Source of the DNA: Candidatus Carbonibacillus altaicus
Lineage (GTDB): Bacteria; Bacillota; Bacilli; Thermicanales; DSM-22653
Length of the DNA stretch: 52,245 nt
Direction of reading: 5' to 3'
Assembly: GCA_003050645.1 (NCBI GenBank)
Contig: PEBX01000014.1
Span: forward strand, 1-52,245
The translations under genes were made by a program, and so were the position numbers. The notes beneath the pieces were generated by a model. The model did no database searches and was not told the DNA's origin. It saw only the letters and a program-made list of their open reading frames with translations. Below, one piece after another: positions 15,155 to 25,154 of the stretch; position 1 is the stretch's first letter, and every line of letters starts with the position of its first letter.

Positions 15155-15667
15155 CTATTCCCTGGGTCTATCATCAATTCTTACCGTTTCTGAAAACCCT
15201 TCCGCTCGATACACACCGCTTTTACCACCCGCTTTATACAAAAGTCGTGTCGCTTCGATGACCATGCCGCGATCGATCGATTTGACCATATCATAGACAG
15301 TAAGCGCTGCTGCACTGACCGCTGTGAGCGCTTCCATCTCTACGCCTGTCTTATACGTAGTACGCACTTCTGCACGAATGAGGAGCGTCTTTTCATCGAA
15401 GACGATAAACGTCAAATCGACGCCGGTTAACGGGAGCGGATGGCACATCGGAATCCACTCTGCGGTGCGCTTTGCGCCCATCACTCCGGCCACCTGAGCT
15501 ACGGCCAGAACATCGCCCTTTTTCGTCTCGCCGGATAGAATTCGCTTGAGCGTCTCGGGTTGCATCACAAGCCGCGCTTCGGCGATCGCCAGACGCTCCG
15601 TCTTTTCTTTTTCAGATACATCGACCATTCTCGCCCGGCCTTCCGGATTAAAATGCGTAAGTTCCAT
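15155..15667 (-). CDS. moaC: Cyclic pyranopterin monophosphate synthase MoaC
   Basis: 170 residues, full family length. Motifs: GRARMVDVSEKEKTERLAIAEA, GDVLAVAQVAGVMGAKRTAEWIPMCHPLPLTGVDL, TYKTGVEMEALTAVSAAALTVYDMVKSID and the final KSGVY. It performs the second half of GTP-to-cPMP conversion after MoaA, which is not encoded in the window. ATG follows GGAAAGGAG. It is one of the first cofactor genes of the run. Confidence 0.96.
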   Translation of the reverse strand: MELTHFNPEGRARMVDVSEKEKTERLAIAEARLVMQPETLKRILSGETKKGDVLAVAQVAGVMGAKRTAEWIPMCHPLPLTGVDLTFIVFDEKTLLIRAEVRTTYKTGVEMEALTAVSAAALTVYDMVKSIDRGMVIEATRLLYKAGGKSGVYRAEGFSETVRIDDRPRE

Positions 15668-15818
15668 GCCTTCTCTCCTTTCCGCTTAAGCATGTTCGTG
15701 CACAAACGCACCGTACATAAGCGACACGATGATTCAAGCACCTTCATGCTTCAGACGCTTTAAGCCCCACCATGCGAAAGCGCGGCCGTATTTAACACCA
15801 CCTGAATGTAAGCCGACG

Positions 15819-16178
15819 TTATGTGTTAGGTAACGAAAGATTTGTGCGTAACACTTCTAACAGTTGCCAAGCATGTTTTAAAAGAAGCGCTATTTCCTCC
15901 TTCGTCGCCTCATCGACATGAATACCGGCCGTCACCACGACTGTTCTTCCCAGTTTCTCTGCCAGCTGGCTGGCAAAACGACCGGCTACGACAGCCTCGC
16001 GGTGGTGCGGAAACTCGTGCACGGTCGTTTCCAGTTTACCGGAGGCCATGGTTGCCGTGGCGACGGCCCCGATATGCGGATGTGTCCCCCCGCCTACGGC
16101 AACAAGGAGATCTTCACCGACGAACATAAGTCGTGCACATACCGTGTAAGGTGCTTCACCTACACAATGTTCGAGCAC
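15819..16178 (-). CDS. LpdD-like protein (prenylated-flavin decarboxylase chaperone family)
   Basis: 119 residues resembling the small LpdD subunit/chaperone of UbiD-type decarboxylases, notably GGGTHPHIGAVATA, the HHREAVVAGRFA segment and the end TVVVTAGIHVDEATKEEI. LpdD assists UbiD-type gallate decarboxylase; free-standing homologues occur widely in bacteria with unknown roles. No ubiD or ubiX gene is in the window. GTG start with AGAAGG seven bases upstream. It precedes moaC by about 150 bp on the same strand, so it may be part of the molybdenum-cofactor transcript. Confidence 0.72.
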   Translation of the reverse strand: MLEHCVGEAPYTVCARLMFVGEDLLVAVGGGTHPHIGAVATATMASGKLETTVHEFPHHREAVVAGRFASQLAEKLGRTVVVTAGIHVDEATKEEIALLLKHAWQLLEVLRTNLSLPNT

Positions 16179-16312
16179 GGTTTTTCCTTCTTTCTGTCTT
16201 CTTTCTGTCTTCTTTCTGTCTTCTTTCGGTTATTTTTTTCTTCTTCCTGCTTTTTTTCTACTTTCTTTTTTCCGCTATCTTCTTCTAGCATTTTTAGTTT
16301 TTTATCCTGCAT
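16160..16312 (-). CDS. Possible 50-residue highly charged small protein
   Basis: ATG at 16312 opens a frame of 50 codons that is almost only Lys, Glu, Arg, Gln and Asp and ends KPCSNIV, overlapping the LpdD-like start by 19 bases in another frame. It could be a coiled-coil peptide or simply the reading of a purine-rich 11-bp repeat tract. The ribosome site is weak (GGAAAG). I list it because it fills the whole spacer and could couple translation to the next gene. Confidence 0.22.
   Translation of the reverse strand: MQDKKLKMLEEDSGKKKVEKKQEEEKNNRKKTERRQKEDRKKEKPCSNIV
16188..16233. repeat. 11-bp tandem repeat upstream of the LpdD-like gene
   Basis: CTTCTTTCTGT-type units repeat about four times with a period of 11 bp inside a strongly pyrimidine-rich (plus strand) tract that continues to about 16350. 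It lies directly upstream of the GTG start and its ribosome site. Confidence 0.85.
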
Positions 16313-16367
16313 TTTATGCTCTTTCCGGCTTTTTACGTTTTTTCCGGACTTTTACATTCCACCCATT

Positions 16368-17516
16368 TTACGGTGTCTCACCCAAGACAGCCTGTACCTC
16401 CTTCGTTTCACCTCGGCGATAAAACGTAATCGTCACCGTATCGCCAGGTGACTTTTGGTACAGGACGCGGCGTAACGAGATTTTATCTGTCACCGGCTGG
16501 TGATCGATGGCAACAATGACATCGCGTTCCAGTAGACCGGCTGCTTTAGCCGGACCATCCGGCGGCTCTCGTATGAGCACTCCCTGATACACAGAAGCCG
16601 GGAGGAGAAGTGAGCGATACACATCTTCTGCAATGTAAGAAAGACCCGAGACGACAATTCCTAGATAAGGCCTTTTCACTTTCCCGAAATTCTCAAGCTC
16701 TGAAATGATCCCCTTCACTAGGTCGATCGGTATGGAAAAACCGATGTTTTCCACCCCAGGTTCGATGACCTTGGCGCTGTTAATCCCGACCACTTCACCA
16801 CGCAGATTAAACAGTCCACCGCCACTGTTACCGTAGTTTACCGCCGCGTCGATCTGAAGCACATCTATCTCCCAGTCCGGTTCCGTCTGGTCACTAAAAT
16901 AGATTGGCAACTTCTGATGCAGGCTGGAAATGTATCCAACGGTAATCGTATTAGAATAAAGCCCAAGAGAGTTACCAGAGACGATCACCATCTCCCCACG
17001 CCTTAGCGTCGAAGATGTACCAAGCGTCGCCACTTTCTCCACATAACGCGCCGGAATGCGAAGAACGGCGAGATCGGTGTACGGATCCGCACCGACCAGT
17101 TCAGCCGCCACGTTTTCTTCCGGAAAGTTGACTTCAATGCGCTCGGCACCATCGATGACATGATTGTTCGTCACGAGATAGGCCATCCCCTTTTTCTTAG
17201 CATAAATCACGGCCGATCCCGATGAACCGTCATCTTCGATCGATACATCCTTAACGTCTTTGTGGTGATAAGCGCTCACCCCCACGACAATGCCGTCAAT
17301 GTCGCTCACCGTTTGGATAATTTGCTCCGAAGTGGAAAGCGGTACCGATGCCGGTTGAGATGTTTTGTCCCCTTTTGTGCCCATAAAAAGAAACGCCAGA
17401 CGAAAACCGATGAATCCCGAGAGCAACACCAAAAATGCGATGACACCGTACAAAGCCAGCCGCCGCCAGCGAGGAACATTAGGACGACCGGTTACCCCCC
17501 ATTCTTTTTCTAGCAT
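16368..17516 (-). CDS. htrA: HtrA/DegP-like membrane-anchored serine protease with PDZ domain
   Basis: 382 residues: cytoplasmic basic N-terminus, one membrane helix (about 20-44), trypsin-like domain with catalytic triad His119 (TNNHVIDGA), Asp148 (DPYTDLAVL) and Ser231 (VNYGNSGGG), then a single PDZ domain (about 290-370: GVLIREPPDGPAKAAGLLERDVIVAIDHQPV). It is a surface quality-control protease of the YyxA/HtrA type. The usual GNSGGPL is GNSGGGL here, not expected to affect activity. ATG at 17516 is chosen because GGGGTGGG lies just upstream. Confidence 0.92.
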   Translation of the reverse strand: MLEKEWGVTGRPNVPRWRRLALYGVIAFLVLLSGFIGFRLAFLFMGTKGDKTSQPASVPLSTSEQIIQTVSDIDGIVVGVSAYHHKDVKDVSIEDDGSSGSAVIYAKKKGMAYLVTNNHVIDGAERIEVNFPEENVAAELVGADPYTDLAVLRIPARYVEKVATLGTSSTLRRGEMVIVSGNSLGLYSNTITVGYISSLHQKLPIYFSDQTEPDWEIDVLQIDAAVNYGNSGGGLFNLRGEVVGINSAKVIEPGVENIGFSIPIDLVKGIISELENFGKVKRPYLGIVVSGLSYIAEDVYRSLLLPASVYQGVLIREPPDGPAKAAGLLERDVIVAIDHQPVTDKISLRRVLYQKSPGDTVTITFYRRGETKEVQAVLGETP

Positions 17517-17590
17517 GGCGCCCACCCCACTCACTCACACTACAATTATTCTAACATAAAAACGGGCGCTTTGAACGGATTGGTTAAAAT

Positions 17591-18712
17591 TTATAACATA
17601 AAACGGAAGGGATCCCGTTCCCGTTCGGCGACACTGATGCTAAGCGGGTAGGATGACGAGCGGTAAGCGTCTGTCAGATACGACTTAACACGCGCTTTCA
17701 TCACACGTTCGATATGATGCCCGGCATCAATCAGCGCCAGTGAACGAGACGCCGCCCACATGGCCTCATGGTAGTCGATATCCCCGGTGACAAAAACATC
17801 TGCCCCCATGCTCCAAGCCTCTTCCATAAACTGCGCACCGGAACCTCCCAGCACGGCGACACGGCGAACTTTTTGATCGGCTGCACCGACAACTCTCATC
17901 CCTTGCAAATCCAGCCGTTCTTTAACCATCTCTGCAAACTCGGAAAGCGTTACCTCACTTGCCAGCTCGCCGATTCGTCCGAGCCCCAGCGCCTCACCTT
18001 CATTGGCCAGCGCGTAAAGATCGTAGGCGACTTCTTCATAAGGGTGCGCGGCGAGCATCGCCCGGATCACCTTTTGTAGTTTGCGCTCCGGGACGATCGT
18101 CTCCAGGCGCACCTCCGGCACGCGGGTAAGCTCTCCGACCGCACCGATCGTAGGCATTGCGCCTTCGCGTGGCCAGAACGTCCCGGTGCCTTCGGCCTGA
18201 AAAGTGCAGTGACTGTAGTTACCGAGATGTCCCGCCCCGGCATCCCCGATTGCCATAAACACCTGATCGCGCGCCTCGAGAGGCACAAAGACGCTTAGTT
18301 TGTACAGTTTCTCGCGCCATGTTTCTTTAAGCACCTTAACCTGCCGCAATCCCAGCCGCTCGGCTAGAAGATCATTCATACCCCCTGGTGCCACATCAAA
18401 ATTGGTATGCATGACATAAACGGCGATATCATGCCCGAGAAGCTCCTTAAACATGCGTCCTTCTGGTGTGTCCGTGCGTAGATGACTTGCCGGGTGGAAA
18501 AGCGGCGAATGGTGCGCGATGATGAGACCCGCCTTCGTGTCTACCGCTTCTTTTACCACTTCTTCTGTCACGTCCAGGGCGATTAGCACATGCTGTACAG
18601 GGCGTTCGGGGGATCCGATCATGAGTCCGACGCGGTCTTGGGGCATGGCCCAATCCGGTGATATCCACGATTCTAAAGTTTCCATAATATGACGGACAAT
18701 AAACATCCACAT
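17591..18712 (-). CDS. Nif3-like dinuclear metal-centre protein (DUF34, YqfO)
   Basis: About 373 residues. N- and C-terminal halves of the Nif3 fold are split by a PII-like insertion (about 130-235), as in Bacillus YqfO. Metal ligands are visible in LIIAHHSPLF, HTNFDVAPGGMND and, at the end, TGDIDYHEAMWA and DAGHHIE. Function is not settled; GTP cyclohydrolase-related and metal-handling roles have been proposed. ATG at 18712 has GAGAGG eight bases upstream; ATG 18706 is an alternative. It follows trmK as in Bacillus, across a 229-bp spacer with degenerate GTTCATCTC repeats. Confidence 0.9.
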   Translation of the reverse strand: MWMFIVRHIMETLESWISPDWAMPQDRVGLMIGSPERPVQHVLIALDVTEEVVKEAVDTKAGLIIAHHSPLFHPASHLRTDTPEGRMFKELLGHDIAVYVMHTNFDVAPGGMNDLLAERLGLRQVKVLKETWREKLYKLSVFVPLEARDQVFMAIGDAGAGHLGNYSHCTFQAEGTGTFWPREGAMPTIGAVGELTRVPEVRLETIVPERKLQKVIRAMLAAHPYEEVAYDLYALANEGEALGLGRIGELASEVTLSEFAEMVKERLDLQGMRVVGAADQKVRRVAVLGGSGAQFMEEAWSMGADVFVTGDIDYHEAMWAASRSLALIDAGHHIERVMKARVKSYLTDAYRSSSYPLSISVAERERDPFRFML

Positions 18713-18941
18713 CACCCTATCCTCTCGTCATCTTTGTTCATCTCAATCCTCACCGTTTATCTCGATTAGCATCGTTCATCGATGTTCATCTCAGACATTG
18801 TCCTGCGCCCCGGGCATCATCGCTCCTCTCGATCCTAAACGTGCGTCCTGGTCGCCACCGTTCATCTCGACGCAAACCGTTCATCTCGGTTACGCACGTC
18901 TGTTTCGCTCACCACCATCGATCTCCATCCATCTAACCCGA

Positions 18942-19694
18942 TCATCTTCGTTTATCCGTGCGCGATGAACGCGCATTCTCTTCTAAAGCTAAGATTCGAC
19001 GCCTTAAAAGTTTTTCCTGCCGAGTAAACGTTAAAAGTCTCCTCTCTCGGTGTTCGTAGGTGCTCCGCTTTTCAATCTGTTCACGAATGCGCACGGTCTG
19101 GGCCAATTCATTTTCCAGATAGCGCTTCATGAGAAGGCCGCCGCGTGAGAGTAAAAACGGTCCTACATAAAGTGCTTCATAAAAACTGTAGTTGTTCAGA
19201 CGATAAGGCTGAAGCGCATCACCAGGCGCAAAGCACAAGATCGGATAAAACCGCCCTTCTTCCTGGATGAGCCTTTCATCGACGAGCGCAAAGGCGGTCC
19301 GCAAAAAAAAGGCGCGGAGTAAGTAAGCATCATTTTGCGGAGCTAGTAAAACGTAGCGGAGAGAAGCCAGAACGTGAGGTGCAGCCTCGAGCATCTTCAC
19401 CAACGTTCCTCCGCCCAGACCGCTCATGATCATCCCTTCTACTTCTCCCGGAGATAGGACGGTAAGCCCGTCCCCTTGTCTAAGTTCAATCCTTTCGAGG
19501 AGACCGTGCGACCTAAGGTAACGCTCGGCCCCCTTGAGCGGTGCCGCTCTTAGATCCGTGGCGATCACCGCCTCTGCCTTCCCCCCTTTCACCAGCGCTG
19601 CCGGCAAATAGGCATGATCCGTACCGATATCCGCAAGACGCGTACTTTTCGGCACCATATCGTAGATCGTTTTGAGCCGCGACGATAGACGCAT
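18942..19694 (-). CDS. trmK: tRNA (adenine(22)-N1)-methyltransferase TrmK
   Basis: 250 residues: Rossmann methyltransferase with ADIGTDHAYLP (S-adenosylmethionine loop), AVIATDLRAAPL, GLGGGTLVKML, and a C-terminal coiled coil of charged residues (about 200-250). It methylates A22 of tRNAs. ATG at 19694 is chosen because GGAAGGAAGG precedes it; 15 further codons upstream have no ribosome site. Its position upstream of nif3 matches Bacillus yqfN-yqfO. It is divergent from typA. Confidence 0.92.
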   Translation of the reverse strand: MRLSSRLKTIYDMVPKSTRLADIGTDHAYLPAALVKGGKAEAVIATDLRAAPLKGAERYLRSHGLLERIELRQGDGLTVLSPGEVEGMIMSGLGGGTLVKMLEAAPHVLASLRYVLLAPQNDAYLLRAFFLRTAFALVDERLIQEEGRFYPILCFAPGDALQPYRLNNYSFYEALYVGPFLLSRGGLLMKRYLENELAQTVRIREQIEKRSTYEHRERRLLTFTRQEKLLRRRILALEENARSSRTDKRR

Positions 19695-20063
19695 TCGACA
19701 CCTTCCTTCCACGCCTCTTCCGTGCGCTTTCAAAAACACATCAACCGGGGTACTTTGTACTTACATGAGTATGACGGCGTGTATGATCTTTAAACGCTGT
19801 CCGACGATACACATATTTTTGATACATCGTCTAACTGCTCTCATGGTCTTGACACTTAACGCCGCCTATTGCCACGACGCATCATTTACACCGAGCACCT
19901 TACGGTATAGCCTGCGCTTACGTCCCCTTATGCGTTGCATGGTGCTCATGTGATATAATAGTTCACTGGATCAAGCGAACTTACGAGAGACCGCCGGGAA
20001 AGCCCACCCTTTCAAGGATGGGAGAAGGTCACACATGTTTTTAACCGGGGAGGCTTACGAACC
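19695..20063. other. Divergent spacer between trmK and typA
   Basis: 369 bp without a gene. The right part (19965-20055) is the typA leader: GACC ... GGTC encloses a GGGAAAGCCC hairpin and an imperfect CCCACC/GATGGG stem, so the RNA can fold. The left part (19740-19940) shows no gene, and no clear trmK promoter was found. Confidence 0.55.
19951..19959 (+). promoter_or_regulatory. Extended -10 promoter for typA
   Basis: TGATATAAT is a perfect -10 (19954-19959) with the TGn extension. The -35 region is weak. It predicts a leader of about 95 nt before the TTG start. Confidence 0.65.
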
Positions 20064-21923
20064 TTGCAACGCTCACACATCCGCAATATTGCCATCGTCG
20101 CCCATGTCGATCACGGTAAAACGACTCTGGTCGATGCCATGCTCAAATCGAGTCGCGTCTTTCGCGACAACCAGGCTGTCGAAGAACGCGTGCTGGATAG
20201 TAACGCTTTGGAACGCGAGCGCGGTATTACCATTTTAGCCAAAAACACGGCCATTTTCTATAACGGTTTTAAAATCAATATCATCGATACGCCCGGACAC
20301 GCCGATTTCGGTGGTGAAGTCGAGCGAGTCATGAATATGGTCGACGGCGTCCTGCTCCTTGTCGATGCCAAAGAAGGCGTGATGCCGCAGACCAAATTCG
20401 TCCTACGTCAGGCACTCGCCCAGGGAAAGCGCGCCGTCGTCGTGATTAACAAAATCGATCGACGCGACGCACGACCGGAGGAGGTCGTAAACGAAACATT
20501 TGATCTTTTTATCGACCTCGGTGCGAGCGATGAGCAGGCCGACTTTCCGATAATTTACACCAGCGCCCTGAATGGGACGAGCGGGCACTCGCCGCAAGCA
20601 GAAGATCAAATACCGAACATGGGTCCTTTATTTGAGACGATTATACAAAAACTTCCCGCACCGGAGGCCGACCCCGATCGTCCCTTGCAGATGCTCATAT
20701 CGCTCACGAGCTACGATGCGTACAAAGGGAAGATGGTGATCGGCAAAATTCAGCGCGGCAGCGTTCAAAAAGGTGCGCCTGTATATATCATCGCCCCGGA
20801 TGGCACGCGTAAGCAGGGAAAGATCGCGCAGCTTATGACCTTCTCCGGTCTCAACCGAGAGGAAGTAGCAGAAGCATCGGCTGGTGACATCGTCGCCATC
20901 GCCGGTCTGCCGGAGGTCGTGATCGGCGCGACTATCACCGGTATCGATGATCCGACGCCGCTTCCCCCCATTCGCGTGGAAGAACCGACGATAAGCGTCA
21001 CCATCGGTGTAAACACAAGTCCCTTTGCCGGATGGGAAGGCACGCACGTGACGTCGCGCAAACTCGGAGAACGGCTGTTTCGCGAAGCCGAAAAAGACGT
21101 CGCTTTGCGCGTCGAAGAGACGGATGTGCCCGATGCATTTAAAGTCTCCGGTCGCGGAGAACTCCATCTCGGTATTCTCATCGAGACGATGCGCCGGGAA
21201 GGGTATGAATTTGAAGTTAGCAAACCCGAAGTCATCCTGCGCAAGGAGGATGGTATACGCAAGGAGCCGTATGAAATCGTGGACATCGAAGTGAGTGAAG
21301 CGTATCAAGGTGCTCTCGCCCAACTTTTCGGTAAAAGAAAAGGGGAACTTACCGATATGCGCCCAGGAGAAAGTGGATACATGCGTCTTACGTACCGCAT
21401 TCCGACCCGCGGCATGCTCGGTATGCACCATGAGCTGTTAACCGCAACCCGCGGTGAGGCCACAATGCACAGCCTCTTCGGCGGATGGATGCCGTTTAGC
21501 GGAGAGATCAAAACGCGCGAGCACGGTTCACTCGTCGCCTGGGAAGCGGGTGAAGCCACGACCTACGGCCTTCACAGCGCACAAGAAAGAGGGACCCTGT
21601 TCATCGAACCGGGAACCCCCGTCTACGAAGGCATGGTCATCGGTGCCCATGCCCGGGAAAACGATCTCGATATCAATGTCTGTAAGAAAAAGCAGCTTAC
21701 GAATTTTCGCGCTGCCGGATCCGATGAAGCGCTTCGTCTTGATGTGCCACGCACATTAAGTCTGGACGAGGCCCTGGAATATCTGGCTTGCGACGAGCTT
21801 TTAGAAGTGACCCCCAAAAGCTTGCGCATCCGTAAAAAATATCTCGCCCGGCACGAACGGCATAAGGCGCGCAAAGAAAAAGAATCCGAGGTGCTTATCG
21901 AGCGCCGATCTCCCGAGCGATGA
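20064..21923 (+). CDS. typA: Ribosome-associated GTPase TypA/BipA
   Basis: 619-residue translational GTPase of the EF-G class, involved in 50S subunit assembly and stress or cold growth. G motifs: AHVDHGKTT (residues 12-20), [31 protein letters not shown]; then beta-barrel domain II, EF-G-like domains III and V, and the C-terminal TypA domain. Length is typical. The start is TTG, preceded by GGGGAGG ten bases upstream. An ATG 27 bases earlier is out of frame. Its 3' end overlaps the convergent acyl-CoA dehydrogenase gene by 29 bases. Confidence 0.95.
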   Translation: MQRSHIRNIAIVAHVDHGKTTLVDAMLKSSRVFRDNQAVEERVLDSNALERERGITILAKNTAIFYNGFKINIIDTPGHADFGGEVERVMNMVDGVLLLVDAKEGVMPQTKFVLRQALAQGKRAVVVINKIDRRDARPEEVVNETFDLFIDLGASDEQADFPIIYTSALNGTSGHSPQAEDQIPNMGPLFETIIQKLPAPEADPDRPLQMLISLTSYDAYKGKMVIGKIQRGSVQKGAPVYIIAPDGTRKQGKIAQLMTFSGLNREEVAEASAGDIVAIAGLPEVVIGATITGIDDPTPLPPIRVEEPTISVTIGVNTSPFAGWEGTHVTSRKLGERLFREAEKDVALRVEETDVPDAFKVSGRGELHLGILIETMRREGYEFEVSKPEVILRKEDGIRKEPYEIVDIEVSEAYQGALAQLFGKRKGELTDMRPGESGYMRLTYRIPTRGMLGMHHELLTATRGEATMHSLFGGWMPFSGEIKTREHGSLVAWEAGEATTYGLHSAQERGTLFIEPGTPVYEGMVIGAHARENDLDINVCKKKQLTNFRAAGSDEALRLDVPRTLSLDEALEYLACDELLEVTPKSLRIRKKYLARHERHKARKEKESEVLIERRSPER

Positions 21924-23040
21924 CAAGGCGCTGAATCTCACTCGTCCCCTCTCCGATCGTTAGAAGGCGCGCATCGCGGTAAATACGCTCCACCTCATAG
22001 TCGCTCATATAACCGTAACCACCGTGAATCTGTATGGCCTCATACGCGACCCGAAGCGCCATCTCTGAGGCATACAGTTTGGCCATGGCCGCTTCTTTTT
22101 TATACGACCGCCCCACGTCTTTCAACCACGCCGCCCGGTAGACAAACGTCCGCGCGAGCTCGATTTCTGTCGCCATATCGGCCAGTTTGAACTGAATCGC
22201 TTGCATCTGGCTGAGCCTGAGGCCGAACTGTTTGCGTTCACGCGCATAGGCGAGCGCGCGTTCATAGGCGGCCTGCGCCAGACCCACAGCCATCGCAGCA
22301 ATGCCGATGCGTCCACCATCCAGCGTAATTAAAAACTGCTTATAGCCTTCACCTTCTTTTCCGAGCAAGCACTCAGTCGGCAGACGGACATCATCAAGCA
22401 CGATTTCGTTTGTATTGGAACTTCGAAGGCCCATTTTTGCGTACGGCTCCCGGATGGTCACACCGGGCGATTGTACCGGTACGATGAGCGCCGAGATATT
22501 GGGCCGTCCTTCTGTATCACGGGAGGTGACGGCGGTCACGGGAACGATCTTTGCATACCGAGCATTGGTAATAAACACTTTACTGCCCCGCACCACCCAG
22601 TGGTCTTTCTCTTTCACCGCGCGCGTCTCCGTCCCGCCGGCGTCGGAGCCAGCATTCGGCTCGGTAAGACCAAAGGCGCCTAAAAATTCGGCACGCGCAA
22701 GCGGTGGCAGATACCTTCTTTTTTGTTCTTCCGTCCCGAACAGGATGAGCGGCTGCGCACCGAGCGAAAGATGCGCTGAGTAGGTAAGACCCATGGAACC
22801 GTCCCCGCGGCTGATCGCTTCCGTGGCCAGTACAAAATCGAGCGTCGATCCCCCCGCGCCTCCATAGGCTTCGGGAATGTTGATGCCCATCACCCCGAGC
22901 GCTGCGAGCTCACGAAAAAGGGCGAGTGGAAGTTCACCGCTCCTGTCCCGTTCTATCGCTCCGGGCATGATCTTACGTTCCACAAAATCATCCAGTGTTT
23001 GTTTAAAGAGTTCTTGCTCTTTCGATAACGCAAAATCCAT
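21895..23040 (-). CDS. Acyl-CoA dehydrogenase (MmgC/AcdA type, short-chain class)
   Basis: 381 residues. FAD-dependent dehydrogenase of fatty or branched acyl-CoA beta-oxidation. Typical blocks: [41 protein letters not shown]-type region [31 protein letters not shown], and [22 protein letters not shown]. The catalytic base is Glu364 in [10 protein letters not shown], the position used by short-chain and butyryl-CoA enzymes. ATG follows a GGGGAGAGGG site. It is alone, with no etfAB nearby, so electrons go to an ETF encoded elsewhere. Confidence 0.93.
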   Translation of the reverse strand: MDFALSKEQELFKQTLDDFVERKIMPGAIERDRSGELPLALFRELAALGVMGINIPEAYGGAGGSTLDFVLATEAISRGDGSMGLTYSAHLSLGAQPLILFGTEEQKRRYLPPLARAEFLGAFGLTEPNAGSDAGGTETRAVKEKDHWVVRGSKVFITNARYAKIVPVTAVTSRDTEGRPNISALIVPVQSPGVTIREPYAKMGLRSSNTNEIVLDDVRLPTECLLGKEGEGYKQFLITLDGGRIGIAAMAVGLAQAAYERALAYARERKQFGLRLSQMQAIQFKLADMATEIELARTFVYRAAWLKDVGRSYKKEAAMAKLYASEMALRVAYEAIQIHGGYGYMSDYEVERIYRDARLLTIGEGTSEIQRLVIAREIGAR

Positions 23041-23121
23041 CGGACCCTCTCCCCTTTCTCAAAAATGGACGCCGCATAATGCAAGCGCTCACATCACGCC
23101 TATGTTTATTGTATCGAAAGG

Positions 23122-23748
23122 TTAACCGTGCCACAAGCGAAAGATAAAGACGATGAGAAGGGCGAAGAGGCCGAGCGCCCAGTGATAAAAAAGACGCCAC
23201 CAGCTGGCCGCTACAAGCCACAGGACAAAAGTAAGCCCTAAAGTCCACGGTGCCGCGTGGGGAAACCAGAGATTGATCCAGAGTGCGGTGAACATGAGCG
23301 CCATGACAAAAAAAAGCCCGCTCACATTGCGACCGAGGCTGTACTCTGGAAAACGAGCGGTCAGTGCGGCGGTAAATAGCGTCAAAAAAGGTAGGAGAAC
23401 TCCTCCATAGGTTATAACAACCGCCAAGACCGCCGTCACGTTCTCCCATGGTACACGCGACTTACCGACAAACACAAGCCAGGTGATCAGGCTCGATAAA
23501 ATGGCCACGCCGATATAAGGCAAAAACCGCTGGAAAAAAAAGAACCATTTTTCCCGCGGTCTGGCAGGCGTGGGTTCCGCATCAAACACCCCGTACAATT
23601 TTAACAAAAAAAGAAGATACGGGTCAGGCAAAAGTTTACTGGCACGCCATTTCCGGATCTCACCGACGATGATCGCTCTTCGTTTTTCTTCCTCACGATC
23701 CACCTTCTGTCTCTCCCTAAAAGTCGTCATCTCGCGCCATCGTGTCAT
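23122..23748 (-). CDS. Uncharacterised membrane protein with N-terminal EIRKW..KLLP motif
   Basis: 208 residues. A charged N-terminal part contains EIRKWRASKLLPDPYLLFLLKLYG, reminiscent of a short helical motif (EIxxWKxxKLLPxxYxxFLLxLY) at the N-terminus of membrane proteins in other Bacilli. It is followed by five or six hydrophobic helices (about 76-93, 101-123, 130-160, 165-182, 187-205). No enzyme motif is visible. The start is uncertain: neither ATG (23748 nor the one seven codons later) has a clear ribosome site. It lies between the acyl-CoA dehydrogenase and sigA, and could be read with sigA. Confidence 0.7.
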   Translation of the reverse strand: MTRWREMTTFRERQKVDREEEKRRAIIVGEIRKWRASKLLPDPYLLFLLKLYGVFDAEPTPARPREKWFFFFQRFLPYIGVAILSSLITWLVFVGKSRVPWENVTAVLAVVITYGGVLLPFLTLFTAALTARFPEYSLGRNVSGLFFVMALMFTALWINLWFPHAAPWTLGLTFVLWLVAASWWRLFYHWALGLFALLIVFIFRLWHG

Positions 23749-23909
23749 ACGTTTTAAGCAGACACGCTTATAAATTACCTATCTCAACCTTAAGCACACG
23801 CGCGACTTTCGAACACATACGCGTCTTTCAAGCACACACAACCCCCAGACGCATGGTTAACCTTGAGTCACAGAGCTTCACTCAACCTCTTAACCTTAAA
23901 GCATACGTC

Positions 23910-25034
23910 TCAATCTAAGAAATCGCGCAATCGCTTGCTGCGGCTGGGATGACGTAGCTTGCGCAAGGCCTTGGCTTCAATCTGACGAATGCGTTCGCGC
24001 GTTACGCCGAAGACGCGCCCGACTTCTTCCAATGTGCGCGTCCGTCCGTCGTCGAGACCGAAGCGCAGACGAAGCACATTCTCCTCGCGATCGGTGAGCG
24101 TATCGAGAACGCCTTCCAGCTGTTCTTTGAGCATCTCATAAGCGGCCGCATCTTGCGGTGCAGTTACATCATGGTCTTCGATAAAATCGCCAAGATGCGA
24201 GTCATCTTCTTCGCCGATTGGCGTCTCTAAGGATACCGGCTCCTGCGCAATTTTTTGTATCTCGCGTACTTTTTCGACGGACATATCCATCTCTCTCGCG
24301 ATCTCTTCCGCAGTCGGTTCACGCCCGTACGACTGCAGGAGCTGTCTAGAGACGCGCACAAGCTTATTGATCGTCTCCACCATATGCACCGGGATGCGAA
24401 TCGTACGCGCCTGATCGGCTATGGCCCGAGTAATCGCCTGCCGGATCCACCATGTCGCATACGTGCTGAACTTGTAACCTTTGCGGTAATCGAACTTCTC
24501 TACGGCTTTCAGGAGACCGAGATTGCCTTCCTGAATCAAATCCAGAAAGAGCATCCCTCGACCTACATAACGCTTGGCTATGGAGACGACGAGACGCAAG
24601 TTCGCCTCGGTAAGACGGCGCTTGGCTTCTTCATCTCCCTGCTCAATCCGTTTGGCAAGCTCAATCTCTTCGTCGGCTGTGAGCAGCGGCACGCGACCGA
24701 TTTCTTTTAAATACATGCGTACTGGATCGTTGATCTTCACACCGGGTGGAACGGAAAGATCATTTAAATCCAGATCTTCTTCGACAAGTTCGTCCGGTTC
24801 GATATCATCATCGGCTAGGGAGTCGCGGGCGCGTTCATCATCATCGCCTAAAAGCTCAACTCCTGCCTCGCTTAATTGCTCGTAAAATTCTTCGATCTGT
24901 TCGGCATCGAGTTCATACATGCTCAGTTTTTCGGCGATCATCTGGTACGTTAGATAACCGCGTTTTTTACCGAGCCCGAGTATTTCCTGTTTGGCCTGCT
25001 CCAACGTCTTTTCTTCAGGATCGATCGTCTGCAT
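23910..25034 (-). CDS. sigA: Primary RNA polymerase sigma factor SigA (RpoD)
   Basis: 374 residues, the length of Bacillus SigA. Region 1.1 N-terminal acidic part; 1.2 [16 protein letters not shown]; 2.1-2.4 [58 protein letters not shown] (which reads the -10); region 3; and 4.2 [27 protein letters not shown] (the -35). ATG at 25034 is chosen because AAGGAG lies eight bases upstream; an upstream GTG overlaps that site. It is about 120 bp downstream of dnaG as in the Bacilli dnaG-sigA operon. Confidence 0.97.
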   Translation of the reverse strand: MQTIDPEEKTLEQAKQEILGLGKKRGYLTYQMIAEKLSMYELDAEQIEEFYEQLSEAGVELLGDDDERARDSLADDDIEPDELVEEDLDLNDLSVPPGVKINDPVRMYLKEIGRVPLLTADEEIELAKRIEQGDEEAKRRLTEANLRLVVSIAKRYVGRGMLFLDLIQEGNLGLLKAVEKFDYRKGYKFSTYATWWIRQAITRAIADQARTIRIPVHMVETINKLVRVSRQLLQSYGREPTAEEIAREMDMSVEKVREIQKIAQEPVSLETPIGEEDDSHLGDFIEDHDVTAPQDAAAYEMLKEQLEGVLDTLTDREENVLRLRFGLDDGRTRTLEEVGRVFGVTRERIRQIEAKALRKLRHPSRSKRLRDFLD

Positions 25035-25154
25035 GATCCGCACTCCTTCCTACCTCGCAACCAAACCTCTCATCACATTTCACAACGCGGGAATACACTC
25101 TTAAAATGCGCTATCTAAGATGTGATATCGATGATGGCTAATTATGATAACTAT

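Noticed and set aside
20628-21431. 267-codon open frame antisense to typA
   Set aside because: It lies wholly inside typA, has no ribosome site, and the sense frame is a textbook TypA; it arises from codon bias on the other strand.
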